The position numbers and the translations under genes are program-made. From Planctomycetota bacterium (GTDB taxonomy: Bacteria; Planctomycetota; Phycisphaerae; SM23-33), in contig JAKJER010000014.1 of assembly GCA_022705325.1 (NCBI GenBank), forward strand, positions 1-64,000: a stretch of DNA of 64,000 nt, written 5' to 3'. Under the pieces are notes generated by a model. The model worked only from the letters and a program-made list of their open reading frames with translations. It was not told the DNA's origin and did not search any database. Shown here in pieces: positions 16,152 through 26,300 of the stretch (position 1 is its first letter; each line of letters opens with the position of its first letter).

Positions 16152-19100
16152 CTACTTGTACGCCTCGTTGACGACCAGATCGACAAGCCGCAACAACTGC
16201 TTGTTCACCACGTCGAGATCGTTCTTATCACCTCGCTTCGCGGTCAACCAATGATTGATCTCGAAGGCGGCGCTCTTGCCCTTGATTCCCTGGGGCTGGG
16301 TGATCTTCGGGGCGAGGGTCTTGCCGGGAATCGTGTAGAAGAAGTGCGGGTCTTCTCCCGCGAAGCTCTCTTTCCAGCAGTTGGCCAGGACCGAGAAATC
16401 CGGGCCGAAGGTGGCGCCCTGGTCCTCCGCGAAGAAGCTCTGCGGAGTCAGGCAGATCACGCCCTTGAAGTTCGCCGGATTGAACGAGGCGATCAGCATG
16501 TTGTACGTCTCGGTCGCCGAAGTCTTCCCGTCCGCCGCCGGCGGGAGGCCCGGTATCGCGATGCTGGCCGCACCTTCCTCGAACCGCTTTGACGCCAGCA
16601 CTCCGGGAGCCGTCGTCTTCCAGAATCTCTTCCAGTCGGAGACGCATTGACGGGCCCTGTCGATGTATTCCTGGGGATCGGGATGGTAGCGGGGGCGCAT
16701 GTCCTGGTAGTACGGCATCAACGACGGCGTCTGCTTGAGCCACTCGTAGCCGATCCAATTGCTGATCCTGGCCTCGTCCGCGTCCCGCGTGTTCATCACG
16801 ACGATGCCGACCGGCTTGCCGGTCTTGGCCTGGATGCGGGCGCCGAAGACGCCGGCGAACACGTCGATGGCGGAGTTCTGTTTCAGATCGGCGGCGGGCC
16901 GCCAGATCGCGTATCGTCTGTCGCTCTTGCCCGGAATCTCGAGCTTGTAGCGGTAGGGCAGGCGGTTGGAGCGTTTGGCCGCTCTCGCCGCGAACAGGCG
17001 AACGTTCTGGTCCTGAGTCTCCAGGGGCGCCGTGAAGTCGAAGTCGGGAACGGCCACGTACCAGACGTCGCCGACGACGATGTTGGGCACTTCCGTGACG
17101 GCATACGGCTGCCCGTCCCGCTCGCAGGCGATCTTCAGGGTCTTTGGTTCGGCGCTCGCGGGAAGCGGCGGGATGACGATCCGCCAGCCTCGTTCGCCGG
17201 GGCCGACCGTGACGGTCTTCTCGATGCCCGCGAAGCTCAGCTTGATCACCGAGCCCGCCTCCGCGTCGCCCCAGAACGGCGTCGCCACGCCGGCCTGGAT
17301 CACGCAGTCATCGCGGTACTGCGAGGCCACCGAAACGCTCCGGCGCTTCCAGGCCGGGGCGAGATCCACGCCGGCGACCCGGATGGGGTTGTCCGGCCAG
17401 GTGTCGGAGGTGACCAGCTTGTGATCGTAGTAGATGAAGGGGGTCAGCGGCAGGAGGGCGCGGTTGTAGAGATTGGGCAGCGTGCCCACGCCGTTGCACC
17501 CGTAGGCCACGCCGCGCGGCTGCGACACGCCGGGCGCGGTCAACACCACCTTCTCGCCGTCGATCTTCATCCTGGCCCGGTGCCAGAGGCGGTCCTTGTC
17601 CGCCAAGTAGAACAACGTCACCTTGTCCTCGGCGCCGTCCAGGACGGCCGGCATCGCGAAGCGCTGCCCCATCGTCGTGTTGGCGACCACCAGGCCGCCG
17701 TCGGCGAAGTCGAATTCGACGATCACCCTGTCGCCTTCCACCTTGTAGGACTTGAACATCGGGCCGTTGGCGACGATGTCCGCCGCCCGGCCGCCTGCCC
17801 TGAGCCTGGTCGAAGGGTACTGGTTTTTCAGCGCCAGCAGGGCCAGGCGCCGGCCTGGGACGACCTTGTTGTAGTAATGGACCCCGCCGGTGATGTCGAT
17901 CTGGCTGGCCATGTCGGCGTGGGGGATGTCCCGGGCGAGCCAGGTGCCCAGCCGCATCTCGGCGGCGCTGGTCAGGCTCAAGCCGTCATTGAAGTTGCCG
18001 GGGCAGTAGAACTGGTGGAAGTAGACCGGCAGGTCGGGTCTGTCCCACACCTTGCGCCACCCGCGGATCAGCGAATGCAGGTTGTTGTAGTAGACCAGTC
18101 CTTCGTTCGCGTTGGAGTAGCCCTGGTTCCAGATCGCCCCGCGGATGGCGTAGGGGACCATCGGACTCATCTTGCCGTTGTACATCCAGGAGATGTCGCG
18201 GTTGCCGTGCAGATTCCCGGGGCAGGAGGGGGCGGCTTCAGCCGGCAGGCCCTTCTTGCACGTCTCGGCGCTCTGCCTGGCCCAGTCTCCCAGGTCCTGG
18301 TAGTACCGGTCCCACGCCGCCTTGTGTTCCGGCGAGCGGAAATCGCCCTCGAGCACCCGCGTGCGCAGGGCCTTTGTGTAGTCATCCGTCGCGCCCTCGA
18401 AACCTTCACGGGGAGTCCAGGACTGGATGGACGTCATGCTCTGCGAACAGTTCAGAATGCCGATCGGAACGTCCAGTTCCTTGTGGAGCTCGTAGGCAAA
18501 GGCGAAGGCGATGGCGCTGTAATTGCCGAAGTCGCCGTCCTTCCACTCGCTGCGGGCGTGCTCGATGGGATGCAGAGACGAGAAGACGCCTTTGGCCTTT
18601 CCCTCGCGAATCGGCGGCAGCTTGCCCTGTTGGGCCTTGGCCTTTTCGGCCAGCTCCTTGATGATCAGGCTGCACGAGCTTTTCTGGGCGAGCCAGTCCA
18701 TGTTTGACTGGCCCGAGGCCATCCAGACCTCGCCCACGAGGATGTTCTTCAGGGTCGCCTTGTTGCCCTCGCTGTCCGCAACGACCAGCTCACGCGGCTC
18801 GGCGCTGGCTTCGAGCGAATCGAGCTTGAGCATCCACTTGCCGTCGTCGCCGGCCATGGCGGTCTTCTTCTGGCCGGCAAACGCCACCGTCACCTTCGTG
18901 CTCGGCTTGCTCCAGCCCCAGACGGGGACGGGCATCTGCCGCTGAAGGATCGCGTTGTCGGCAAAGGGAGCGCCCAACTCGATGGCGGGTGCAGGGCTCT
19001 CCTCCGCCGCGGCCTCCCGGCCCACAGTCGCCCACCCGCTCAGGACCATGGCTGCCGCCAGCGCCAGATGCGCAAGTCTCTTGTCTTGTCCGGTCATCAT
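16152..19100 (-). CDS. Double-module sialate O-acetylesterase-like protein
   Basis: 982 residues, secreted. Module 1 (about residues 40-560) is a SASA-type carbohydrate esterase: a beta-rich N-domain (LQRQMPVPVWGW), then VGEVWMASGQSNMDW with the catalytic Ser, AIRGAIWNQGYSN and a C-domain. Module 2 (about 570-980) repeats the layout: CVIQAGVATPFWGDAEAG, then VVGDVWYVAVPDFDF where SGQSNM should be. It therefore lacks the catalytic serine and is probably binding or structural. It removes acetyl groups from sugars, likely before backbone hydrolysis. The ATG at 19100 is preferred over a TTG six bases upstream. A palindromic element is inserted in frame at 17798-17817. Confidence 0.8.
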   Translation of the reverse strand: MMTGQDKRLAHLALAAAMVLSGWATVGREAAAEESPAPAIELGAPFADNAILQRQMPVPVWGWSKPSTKVTVAFAGQKKTAMAGDDGKWMLKLDSLEASAEPRELVVADSEGNKATLKNILVGEVWMASGQSNMDWLAQKSSCSLIIKELAEKAKAQQGKLPPIREGKAKGVFSSLHPIEHARSEWKDGDFGNYSAIAFAFAYELHKELDVPIGILNCSQSMTSIQSWTPREGFEGATDDYTKALRTRVLEGDFRSPEHKAAWDRYYQDLGDWARQSAETCKKGLPAEAAPSCPGNLHGNRDISWMYNGKMSPMVPYAIRGAIWNQGYSNANEGLVYYNNLHSLIRGWRKVWDRPDLPVYFHQFYCPGNFNDGLSLTSAAEMRLGTWLARDIPHADMASQIDITGGVHYYNKVVPGRRLALLALKNQYPSTRLRAGGRAADIVANGPMFKSYKVEGDRVIVEFDFADGGLVVANTTMGQRFAMPAVLDGAEDKVTLFYLADKDRLWHRARMKIDGEKVVLTAPGVSQPRGVAYGCNGVGTLPNLYNRALLPLTPFIYYDHKLVTSDTWPDNPIRVAGVDLAPAWKRRSVSVASQYRDDCVIQAGVATPFWGDAEAGSVIKLSFAGIEKTVTVGPGERGWRIVIPPLPASAEPKTLKIACERDGQPYAVTEVPNIVVGDVWYVAVPDFDFTAPLETQDQNVRLFAARAAKRSNRLPYRYKLEIPGKSDRRYAIWRPAADLKQNSAIDVFAGVFGARIQAKTGKPVGIVVMNTRDADEARISNWIGYEWLKQTPSLMPYYQDMRPRYHPDPQEYIDRARQCVSDWKRFWKTTAPGVLASKRFEEGAASIAIPGLPPAADGKTSATETYNMLIASFNPANFKGVICLTPQSFFAEDQGATFGPDFSVLANCWKESFAGEDPHFFYTIPGKTLAPKITQPQGIKGKSAAFEINHWLTAKRGDKNDLDVVNKQLLRLVDLVVNEAYK
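17798..17817. repeat. In-frame CCCTGAGC...GAAGGG palindromic element in SASA gene
   Basis: CCCTGAGCCTGGTCGAAGGG is a known type of short dispersed element in environmental bacterial genomes. Read on the minus strand it encodes PSTRLRAG within the SASA protein, between ALKNQY and ADIVANGPMFKS, where related enzymes have a short loop. Confidence 0.65.
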
Positions 19101-19242
19101 GGTCAACGCGTGTCCTTTGTGTTGGCCGTCGCTTCCGACATGCTCTCTTGCCGGGAATGACCCCTGGCAAGCTCAACGATTGTACCTCGCCGGCGGTCAC
19201 CGGGCCAGGGAACGCTGCCCCATGCGGCGTCGATACAGACAA

Positions 19243-19273
19243 GAAGCCCCGTCCCCGGAGGGGACGGGGCTTC
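19243..19273 (-). terminator. Terminator of the PEP-CTERM array
   Basis: A perfect 14-bp stem (GAAGCCCCGTCCCC at 19243-19256 with its complement at 19260-19273) has a 3-nt loop. It starts 25 bp beyond the stop of the last array gene on the minus strand, followed by TTGTCTGT. It is very stable though the T-tract is imperfect. Confidence 0.7.
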
Positions 19274-19297
19274 GGTCGTGCGATCTTCGAACGATCT

Positions 19298-19740
19298 TTA
19301 CGCCCGGCGTCGTCGCACGTACCCACCCAGGCCGGCCGCAGCCAGGGTCAGCAAACCCATCGTGGCGGGTTCGGGGACGCTGGGAATCTGGCGCAGCGTG
19401 AACGTGACCGGGTCGCCCTGCGGCATGGTCAACTCCAGGCGGAAGGTCGCCTCCTCGCCCGGCGCGAGAAGGCCGCCGTGGAACAGGAATTCGCCCGGGC
19501 TCACCTGGATCGCGCCGTCGAAGGCGTCGCTGCTGGCCGACAGGAACGCCAGCCCGTCGAGCCCATCGATCGGCTCGAACTGCCCGCCCAGATCGTGGCC
19601 GAGGATGAGGTGATAGTCCGTCCATGCCGTTCCGGAGGCGTTGAGGACCGTCTCGTTGATGATGATGGACTCCAGGCCGCCGGTGACCGTGATCTCCTTG
19701 TCGAACGGGAGCAGGTCCGTGGCGATCTTATCCAGAATAA
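19298..19740. repeat. Near-identical 3' segment shared with the neighbouring PEP-CTERM gene (copy 1)
   Basis: About 440 bp encoding the C-terminal ~150 residues is nearly identical to 20504-20948, with a few substitutions such as the changed bases around 19520 versus 20735. This indicates recent duplication or gene conversion. Confidence 0.85.
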
Positions 19741-20434
19741 GCTGTTCGGGCGGCTCGTAGGTCCACTCCAGGCCCCAGTTGCCGGCGGTGGCGCCAACGG
19801 CGACATCGTAGGGAGGCGCCGCAACGGTCAAGTTGAGATGGAAGACTTTGTCCGAGTTGACGTAGTTGAAGGGCGAGGTGCTCTGGCGGTTGACGGTCGA
19901 ACTGAATGCTTGCCCACCCGGGTACGCGGAATCGGATGTCCGCGCCATGTACGGGATTCCCGACTGCCAGCCGGAGGTGGAGCTGTCCATGGCCAGGTCA
20001 AACCCGTACAGCGAATTCGCTGACAGCGTCAGCGGCGTATCGAGCGTCATGGTGAAGTAGTCGCCGGCGGCTGTGGCCACGCTCTCCGTGAACGTCTCCG
20101 TAGCCAGCACGCTCGTGTACGTATTGCCCGACACCGAGCCGATGGTAAGGGTGTAATTCTTCGTCGGCTGGGCGCTGCCCCAGAGTTGCAGGGTAATCGC
20201 GTCAAGTACGTAGCCCAGAGGGTCGCTCCCCGTCGTGAACGACTGGCCGATGGCTCTCGTGTCGGTCCAGAGCTTCTCGCCGCCGGTTCCGGGGGCCAGG
20301 TTTGCGATGTCCGCGCCGTCCACTGTGGGCGTTGTCGTGCTGATGCTCAGCGTGGCCGCCTGCGCCGCTGCGGCCAACAGGCCGATGGCCGCGATGGCCA
20401 TCACAACCGTCAGAATGCTTCTCCTCGTCTTCAT
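19298..20434 (-). CDS. PEP-CTERM sorting-domain protein (array member 1)
   Basis: 378 residues: signal peptide (TRRSILTVVMAIAAIGLLAAAAQA), a beta-rich body, and a C-terminal PEP-CTERM signal (VPEPATM, hydrophobic helix, GGYVRRRR). Such proteins are processed by an exosortase, which is not in this window, and usually end up in extracellular matrix or on the surface. The first ~215 residues are unique; the last ~150 are nearly identical to the next gene upstream. AAGGAG precedes the ATG. It is the promoter-distal gene of a five-gene array and is followed by a strong terminator. Confidence 0.85.
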   Translation of the reverse strand: MKTRRSILTVVMAIAAIGLLAAAAQAATLSISTTTPTVDGADIANLAPGTGGEKLWTDTRAIGQSFTTGSDPLGYVLDAITLQLWGSAQPTKNYTLTIGSVSGNTYTSVLATETFTESVATAAGDYFTMTLDTPLTLSANSLYGFDLAMDSSTSGWQSGIPYMARTSDSAYPGGQAFSSTVNRQSTSPFNYVNSDKVFHLNLTVAAPPYDVAVGATAGNWGLEWTYEPPEQLILDKIATDLLPFDKEITVTGGLESIIINETVLNASGTAWTDYHLILGHDLGGQFEPIDGLDGLAFLSASSDAFDGAIQVSPGEFLFHGGLLAPGEEATFRLELTMPQGDPVTFTLRQIPSVPEPATMGLLTLAAAGLGGYVRRRRA

Positions 20435-20503
20435 CGTTTCATCTCCTTCTTGCCTCTCGGCGTTGAGTGGGGAACTCTCTTCACGGTCTACTCCGGTTTG
20501 CGT

Positions 20504-20948
20504 TCAGGCCTTGCGGCGTCGTCGCACGTACCCGCCCAGGCCGGCCGCCGCCAGGGTCAGCAAACCCATCGTGGCGGGTTCGGGGACGCTGGGAATCTGG
20601 CGCAGCGTGAACGTGACTTGGTCGCCCTGCGGCATGGTCAACTCCAGGCGGAAGGTCGCCTCCTCGCCCGGCGCGAGAAGGCCGCCGTGGAACAGGAACT
20701 CGCCCGGGCTTACCTGGATCGCGCCGTCGAAGGCGGTACTGCTGGCCGACAGGAACGCCAGCCCGTCGAGCCCGTCGATCGGCTCGAACTGCCCGCCCAG
20801 ATCGTGGCCGAGGATGAGGTGATAGTCCGTCCATGCCGTTCCGGAGGCGTTGAGGACCGTCTCGTCGATGATGATGGACTCCAGGCCGCCGGTGACGGTG
20901 ATCTCCTTGTCGAACGGGAGCAGGTCCGTGGCGGTCTTGACGAGGTTA
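20504..20948. repeat. Near-identical 3' segment shared with the neighbouring PEP-CTERM gene (copy 2)
   Basis: Partner of the segment at 19298-19740, offset by about 1,209 bp. Identity falls away sharply upstream of the sequence encoding LLPFDKEI. Confidence 0.85.
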
Positions 20949-21811
20949 AGCTGCTCCGTCGGGTCGTTAGACCACTCCAGGCCCCAGTCTCCAAAGGTCT
21001 CGCCCACGGCGATTCCCCCGGCGACGCCGATCACGTCATCATACGTCGCGCCGAAACGGATTTCGTCGATCCGCGCAGCCCCATCGTATGGCGAACTCTT
21101 GCCATCAAAGCCGAGCGTATCGAACAGCGACTGGTTGAGGACGGCACTCTTGGTGGAAGCCGGCGTGACCGGAAGCACCAGGTCCGTGCCTGGCAAGTAC
21201 ACTTCGATCGTGTCGGCGGCCGAGGCGTCCGCGCCCCATTTGATCTTGCCGACTATCAGGGCCGTGCTGGATGCAGCGAGCGTTTGCCGGCTACCTACGG
21301 TTCTGGTGTTGTCCCATGTAGCCGCCTCGACCCCGGTACCCCGCCAGAGATTCACACCAATGCCTTGGCCGCCAGCCGGCATTCCACTGAAGAAGCTGGG
21401 AGGGTCTGTGCCCAGGGAGAACTCATATGCTGTATTCGTAGCTGCAGTCTGGATTTCGGCGAGAAAGCTGAACCACAGCTCAGCACCGTGATCAAGCAGG
21501 CCGGCGCCGGCCAGATCCGGACCCAAGGTGACGCTGGCAGACCGCAATGCGCCTCCGCTGTTGAGGACGTAATTCCCGGACGTTGGGAGGCTTCCGAAAG
21601 AAAGACCCGGGCTTTTGACAGTGTAGGAACTACCTGACCATGTGCCGGCGAGTCCTGTTCCGGGAGCATTCCCATTCAGGTTCGATTCGCTGTCGTCGAA
21701 CGGTTCATAGATCACGGCGGCGGCTTGCAGGGAACCGCTGAGCGCCAGAACGATGCTCACGAGGGCGGCTGCCGCCATCGTGGCCCTCATCATGTTTCGT
21801 GTCGTCTTCAT
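20504..21811 (-). CDS. PEP-CTERM sorting-domain protein (array member 2)
   Basis: 435 residues. The signal peptide starts at MKTTRNMMRA; an ATG three codons upstream overlaps the AAGGAG site and is rejected. Residues ~35-275 look like a concanavalin/LamG-type beta sandwich (YEPFDDSESNLNG; AELWFSFLAEIQT; RIDEIRFGATYDDV), which often binds carbohydrate. The C-terminal ~150 residues with the VPEPATM signal are shared almost exactly with array member 1. The gap to the neighbouring coding sequence is 69 bp on both sides. Confidence 0.82.
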   Translation of the reverse strand: MKTTRNMMRATMAAAALVSIVLALSGSLQAAAVIYEPFDDSESNLNGNAPGTGLAGTWSGSSYTVKSPGLSFGSLPTSGNYVLNSGGALRSASVTLGPDLAGAGLLDHGAELWFSFLAEIQTAATNTAYEFSLGTDPPSFFSGMPAGGQGIGVNLWRGTGVEAATWDNTRTVGSRQTLAASSTALIVGKIKWGADASAADTIEVYLPGTDLVLPVTPASTKSAVLNQSLFDTLGFDGKSSPYDGAARIDEIRFGATYDDVIGVAGGIAVGETFGDWGLEWSNDPTEQLNLVKTATDLLPFDKEITVTGGLESIIIDETVLNASGTAWTDYHLILGHDLGGQFEPIDGLDGLAFLSASSTAFDGAIQVSPGEFLFHGGLLAPGEEATFRLELTMPQGDQVTFTLRQIPSVPEPATMGLLTLAAAGLGGYVRRRRKA

Positions 21812-21880
21812 CGTTGTCATCTCCTTCTTACCCTCTTGGCTTTGTCTGGACGTGTTTTCGGTGTCTTTGCCGGTTCGGGT

Positions 21881-23299
21881 TCAGGGGTTGCGGCGTCTTC
21901 GGACGTACCCGCCCAGGCCGGCCGCGGCCAGGCCCAGCAGGGCCATGGTGGCCGGCTCGGGGACCTCGCCGGCGGCCTGGCCGTCCAGGATCACGCCCAT
22001 GAAGCGGGCGCGGGAGCCGTCGAGGTCGGCGTTCAAGTAGGTGTAGGTGATGGTGTCGTACGCCAGGTCTGGGTTGGCAAAGCTGAAGTCGGTGATCCAC
22101 CCGTAGTTGGTACCCGGGCCGTTGGATGTCTGAGCGTCGCTGGCTATGAGCGTCAGTTGCCCGGGGCCGGTCATGGTCAGGGTGAGGCTCCACTGGTTGA
22201 TGTACGTGCCATGCGGGAAGTAGAGCGTCCCCGACACCAGGCCGGAGATGTCGACGGTTCCCTGGACCTCTCCATGACCGGCGTGGGTCGTGTTGATCGA
22301 CCCGCTGATGAAGTCCTTCGGGTCAACATCGGGGTCGGATGTCGTCCAGACGTTGGCCCAGTTCTGACCATTGTTGTTCGACCACCCCCCCGTCCCTGGA
22401 TTGGGGTCATAGGGGTCGGGCGTCAGCCCGGCCCCGCCATTGGCATAGCTGAGAGGGTCGGTCTGACCGTTGCGGGAGACGATGAAGTTGTAGTCCTCCA
22501 CCGTGCCGTCCCCGAACGGGGTCTGCACGAGCGGCTGACCCGTGCCGGTGTTGTCATACCCCGCCTTGCCGTCGAAAACGGAGATGTTGAAGTTCGCGTT
22601 GTTCTCGGAGACCAGGACCCGCGATCCAAGCGCCAGGGTGGGCTGGACCGTCGGCGGGCCCACCTGCTGCACCGTCAGCGGATCCGAGATGGCGTAGAAG
22701 TGCCACTGGTCGGTCTGCAAGCCGTTGTACTGCTGCCACCAGCGACCATCCGTAGCCCAACTGACGCCGTGCTCGATCTTCGTCTGACCCGGAGTCGGAT
22801 CGCCGGGTTTGCGGTTTGACCCCGAGGCAACCCTGCCGTCGTAGTACGTGTTGATCTCAGTCTGGCTGAACGTGACATCGGGGCCATTCGCCAGGTCCGC
22901 GCCGTTGTCTGCGAGCTTGTCGCTATTAACGAGGAAGATCCCGTAGCTCGTCGTCATCGGGGGGGCATTGGTGTCCCGAACGGGGTCGCTCCAAGTCTGG
23001 AGGATGCTGTACCAGGTCGTCCCGCCCATACCAGCGGCGGCAGCCTGAGCTTGAACGAATGCGTGGTAAGTGGCAATGTCCGGATCCGTGGCATCCCTTG
23101 TGCCGTTGCTGACAAAGGCGAGGTGATACGTATCGCCAGCCTGCCAGGGGTTGCTTGTGGCGGGGTTGATGCCGCCGTTGGCATTGGTGACATCCAGGAC
23201 GCCGAGTTGGCCGACCAGGCCCGCTTTCGCCGCACCATCCGTCAGACCAACCGCCGCGATCAGCGTCACAAATGCCAGGATGTTCCGTGTCGTCTTCAT
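21881..23299 (-). CDS. PEP-CTERM sorting-domain protein (array member 3)
   Basis: 472 residues. The start at 23299 (KTTRNILAFVTLIAAVG) follows GAGGAG; a longer frame upstream is only the intergenic leader. The N-terminal half, with AGDTYHLAFVSNGTRDA, TYHAFVQAQAAAAG and a long polar region with SWATDGRWWQQYNGLQ, is not a family I can name. The second half (FISGSINTTHAGHGEVQGTV and QLTLIASDAQTS) is beta-rich and precedes VPEPATM-hydrophobic-GGYVRRRR. Secreted or surface protein of unknown role. Confidence 0.82.
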   Translation of the reverse strand: MKTTRNILAFVTLIAAVGLTDGAAKAGLVGQLGVLDVTNANGGINPATSNPWQAGDTYHLAFVSNGTRDATDPDIATYHAFVQAQAAAAGMGGTTWYSILQTWSDPVRDTNAPPMTTSYGIFLVNSDKLADNGADLANGPDVTFSQTEINTYYDGRVASGSNRKPGDPTPGQTKIEHGVSWATDGRWWQQYNGLQTDQWHFYAISDPLTVQQVGPPTVQPTLALGSRVLVSENNANFNISVFDGKAGYDNTGTGQPLVQTPFGDGTVEDYNFIVSRNGQTDPLSYANGGAGLTPDPYDPNPGTGGWSNNNGQNWANVWTTSDPDVDPKDFISGSINTTHAGHGEVQGTVDISGLVSGTLYFPHGTYINQWSLTLTMTGPGQLTLIASDAQTSNGPGTNYGWITDFSFANPDLAYDTITYTYLNADLDGSRARFMGVILDGQAAGEVPEPATMALLGLAAAGLGGYVRRRRNP

Positions 23300-23366
23300 C
23301 GTTTCATCTCCTCTGCCTCTCGGCTTTGCGTAAGGAAGAGTTTTCACGGCCTGGAGCCGTTTGCGT

Positions 23367-26300
23367 TCAGGCCTTGCGGCGTCTTCGGACGTATCCGCCC
23401 AGGCCGGCTGCGGCCAGGGTCAGCAGGGCCATGGTGACCGGCTCGGGAATGTCGCCAGCCTGTTTTTCAACCAGCGCGATCAGGTTCTCTTTCTGGAAGT
23501 CATAGTCGATTTCGTAACCGGGGGGCAGGTCCAGCACATCAAGAAAGGGCGTTCCGCCCAGCGAGCCGTACGAAGCGAACACGTAGAACGGGTCGTCCAG
23601 GTCCGTCAGCACGTCGAACTCCACCGTGGCGCCGGTGATGTTCAGCAACTCGCCCACGTTGAGAACGTCCACCGAGCCCGCGCCGGCGCCGTCCACCTCG
23701 ATCAGCAGCTTCCCGCCGATGGTCGCGTCGCCCGCGATCGTCAGCGTGCCGATCGAGCCGCCGGGGGCCAGGATGCCGCTGACGACCGCCCCGCCGACCG
23801 TGCCGGTGCCGCCGAGGGTGGCCCCGCCGGCGACGTTGACGGCCCCGAGCACGCTCCCGTTCACGATCAGCGTGCCCTCGTTGACGTTCGTCCCGCCGGT
23901 GTAGGCGTTCGTGCCGGCGAGGGTGGCCGTGCCCGCCCCGGTCTTGGTCAGCGCAGCTGAGTTCGCGCCGAGGTTGGCGCTGATCAGGCCCGTGTCCGTC
24001 AGGGCGTAGGACGTCCCTGTGAGCGTGGCGGCGCCGGAGATGGTCCCGCTGGACAGCGTGACATCGCCGACGACGTCATCCTGCGCCACGTCGAGCGTGC
24101 CGCCGCTGACCTGCACCGCCGAGGTGTCGGCGATCGTCCCGCCGGACCGGTCAAGTCTCAAGGTGCCCGCCTGGACCTCGGTGAGGCCCGTGTAGGTGTT
24201 GTTGCCGGAGAGGACCACCGTTCCGGCCCCCGCTTTCGTGACGGTGTAGGTGGTCGGGTCCATGCCGCTGGGGTTCTGGATCACGCCCGAGAAGGTCACC
24301 TGTCCGCCGGCGGCGGCCGTCAACGTCACGCCTCGCCCGGCGTTGTTGTTCGTGCCCAGGTAGATGTTGCCGGAGAAGACGCTATTGGCGGCCGTGCTGC
24401 CACCAAGGGTCAAGACTCGCGTGCCGGCGTCGGTGGTGTTGCTGGTGAGCAGGCGGATGTTGCGCCCGACGGTGTAGGGCCCGCCGATGAGGAGGGCGGC
24501 ATCGTTGCTGCCGCCCGCCACGCCGAGGTTGACGTCCGAGGTGGCCTTGCCGAATGCCCCGTTGGAGTTGCTCGGAGCGTTGGCGGCGGCGATCAGCGTT
24601 CCTTCGTTGACGCTCGTTGTGCCGGTATAGGTGCTCGTGCCGGCGAGTGTCCACGTGCCGGAGTCGCTCTTGGCCACGTTCACACTCGGGTCCCATCCGC
24701 TGGGATGTATGTTGATATGTGTGATGCTGCCCGGGATGACATTGCCGGTCGTCGTGCCGCCGAGCGTGAGGGTGGGAGCAGGCAGGCCGTAACGGGTGTC
24801 GCCCACCACCGAGGCCACGGTCATGCCGCTCACGGTCGGGTTCAGGGTCATGCCGATCCCCTGCACCAGTTTCACCTCGCCCAGGGCGAGGCTGCTGCCG
24901 GCCGCGCCGGTGACGGTAAGTGTGCCATTGGAACCGGAAGATTCGCAGGCGCCGAGGGTCAAGGCGGTTCCGGGCGTGGTGATGTCGATGGTGCTGCTGT
25001 TGGTCAGGGTAAAGCCCCGGTCGATGGCCGTCGTGCCGCCGGTGTACTGGAGCGTGCCGCCGCCGAGGATCAGGCCGCCCGCGCCGGCCGTCGGGTAAGC
25101 GCCGAGGTTGCTGCTGGATCCGGCATTGGCCAGGCTCGACACCGAGAGGATGCCGTTGCCGATCGCCGTGACGCCGCTGTAGGTGTTCGCGCCGGCCAGG
25201 ACGAGCGTGCCGTCTCCCGCCTTGGACAGCAGCCGGGGCGTGGCGTCATCGGAAATCGTTGTCGCGATCGTCGCGGTCAACCCCGACGCGACGTTCACCA
25301 GCGAGTCGCCCGTCATGCGGAGCCCGCCGCCCGACAGCGTAACCGTCCCTTCCTCGAAGCCCAGGCCGCCGATGTCGTGGGTGCCGCTGACGGCGACCGT
25401 GTAGGTTCCCGTGGCGTCGCCGCCGGCGGCGAAGACGGCCGTCCGCCCCGCCGTCCACGCGGCCGTGGAGCCGGTGCCGTCGGCTGCGGCGTTCCAATAC
25501 GTGTTCGACGCGTTCCACGTCCCTGCGGGGTTCGCCCCGCCCGCGCCGCCTCCGCTGGCGTTGAGGTCCCAGTAGACCATCGGAGAACTGCCCAGGACCG
25601 TCAGAATGCCGCTGCCGGAAATCAACGGGTTTCCGCCCGAATCGAGGAGCCCGCTGGAACTGTCGTAGGTGCCGGGGGCCTGCTGCACTCCGTTGAGCCA
25701 GAAATCGGTCACGGTCTCATTCGACTTCAGGATCAACTTGGTGGCCCACCCCGATGTCGTGGACCGGACACCAGTGACGTACAGTGTTGCCGTGTCGTTG
25801 ATCGTACTGCTCAACCCGGCGGCAATTTCCAGTGAGCAGTTGTTGTTGATGGCCACATTGCCGGTGCCAAAGGCGCCGTTGGCGGAAGCCCGCACATTGT
25901 GGCGCTGGTTCTGCGGGTCGGCGGATTCGAAGCCCCCCGTCCACAGGGAATTGTCCGTGTTAAAGACGAAGACGGTGTTATTGACTCCGTTGTAGATGAG
26001 TTTGCCGGGGCCGCTGATCCCACCGGAAAACGTCTTCGTCGTGCCGTGATTGGCCGTCGAGATCCCGCCCCAGAGAACGGCGCTGCCGGCGTTCAGCACA
26101 AACGGCTGGTTGAAAGTATACGTCCCCAGGCCCGACCGGGCGATGATCTGGGAGCCGTCGTTCATCGTGATCGTGCCGGTGCCCAGCGCGTTGATGTTGG
26201 TGGCATAGTTGGTGGTCCACCCGACTTGCAGCCTCGATCCGGTCCCAAGGGTCAGTCCACCGCTGTAGGGGGTCGCCAAGCCGCTTGAGTCGTCGATCTG

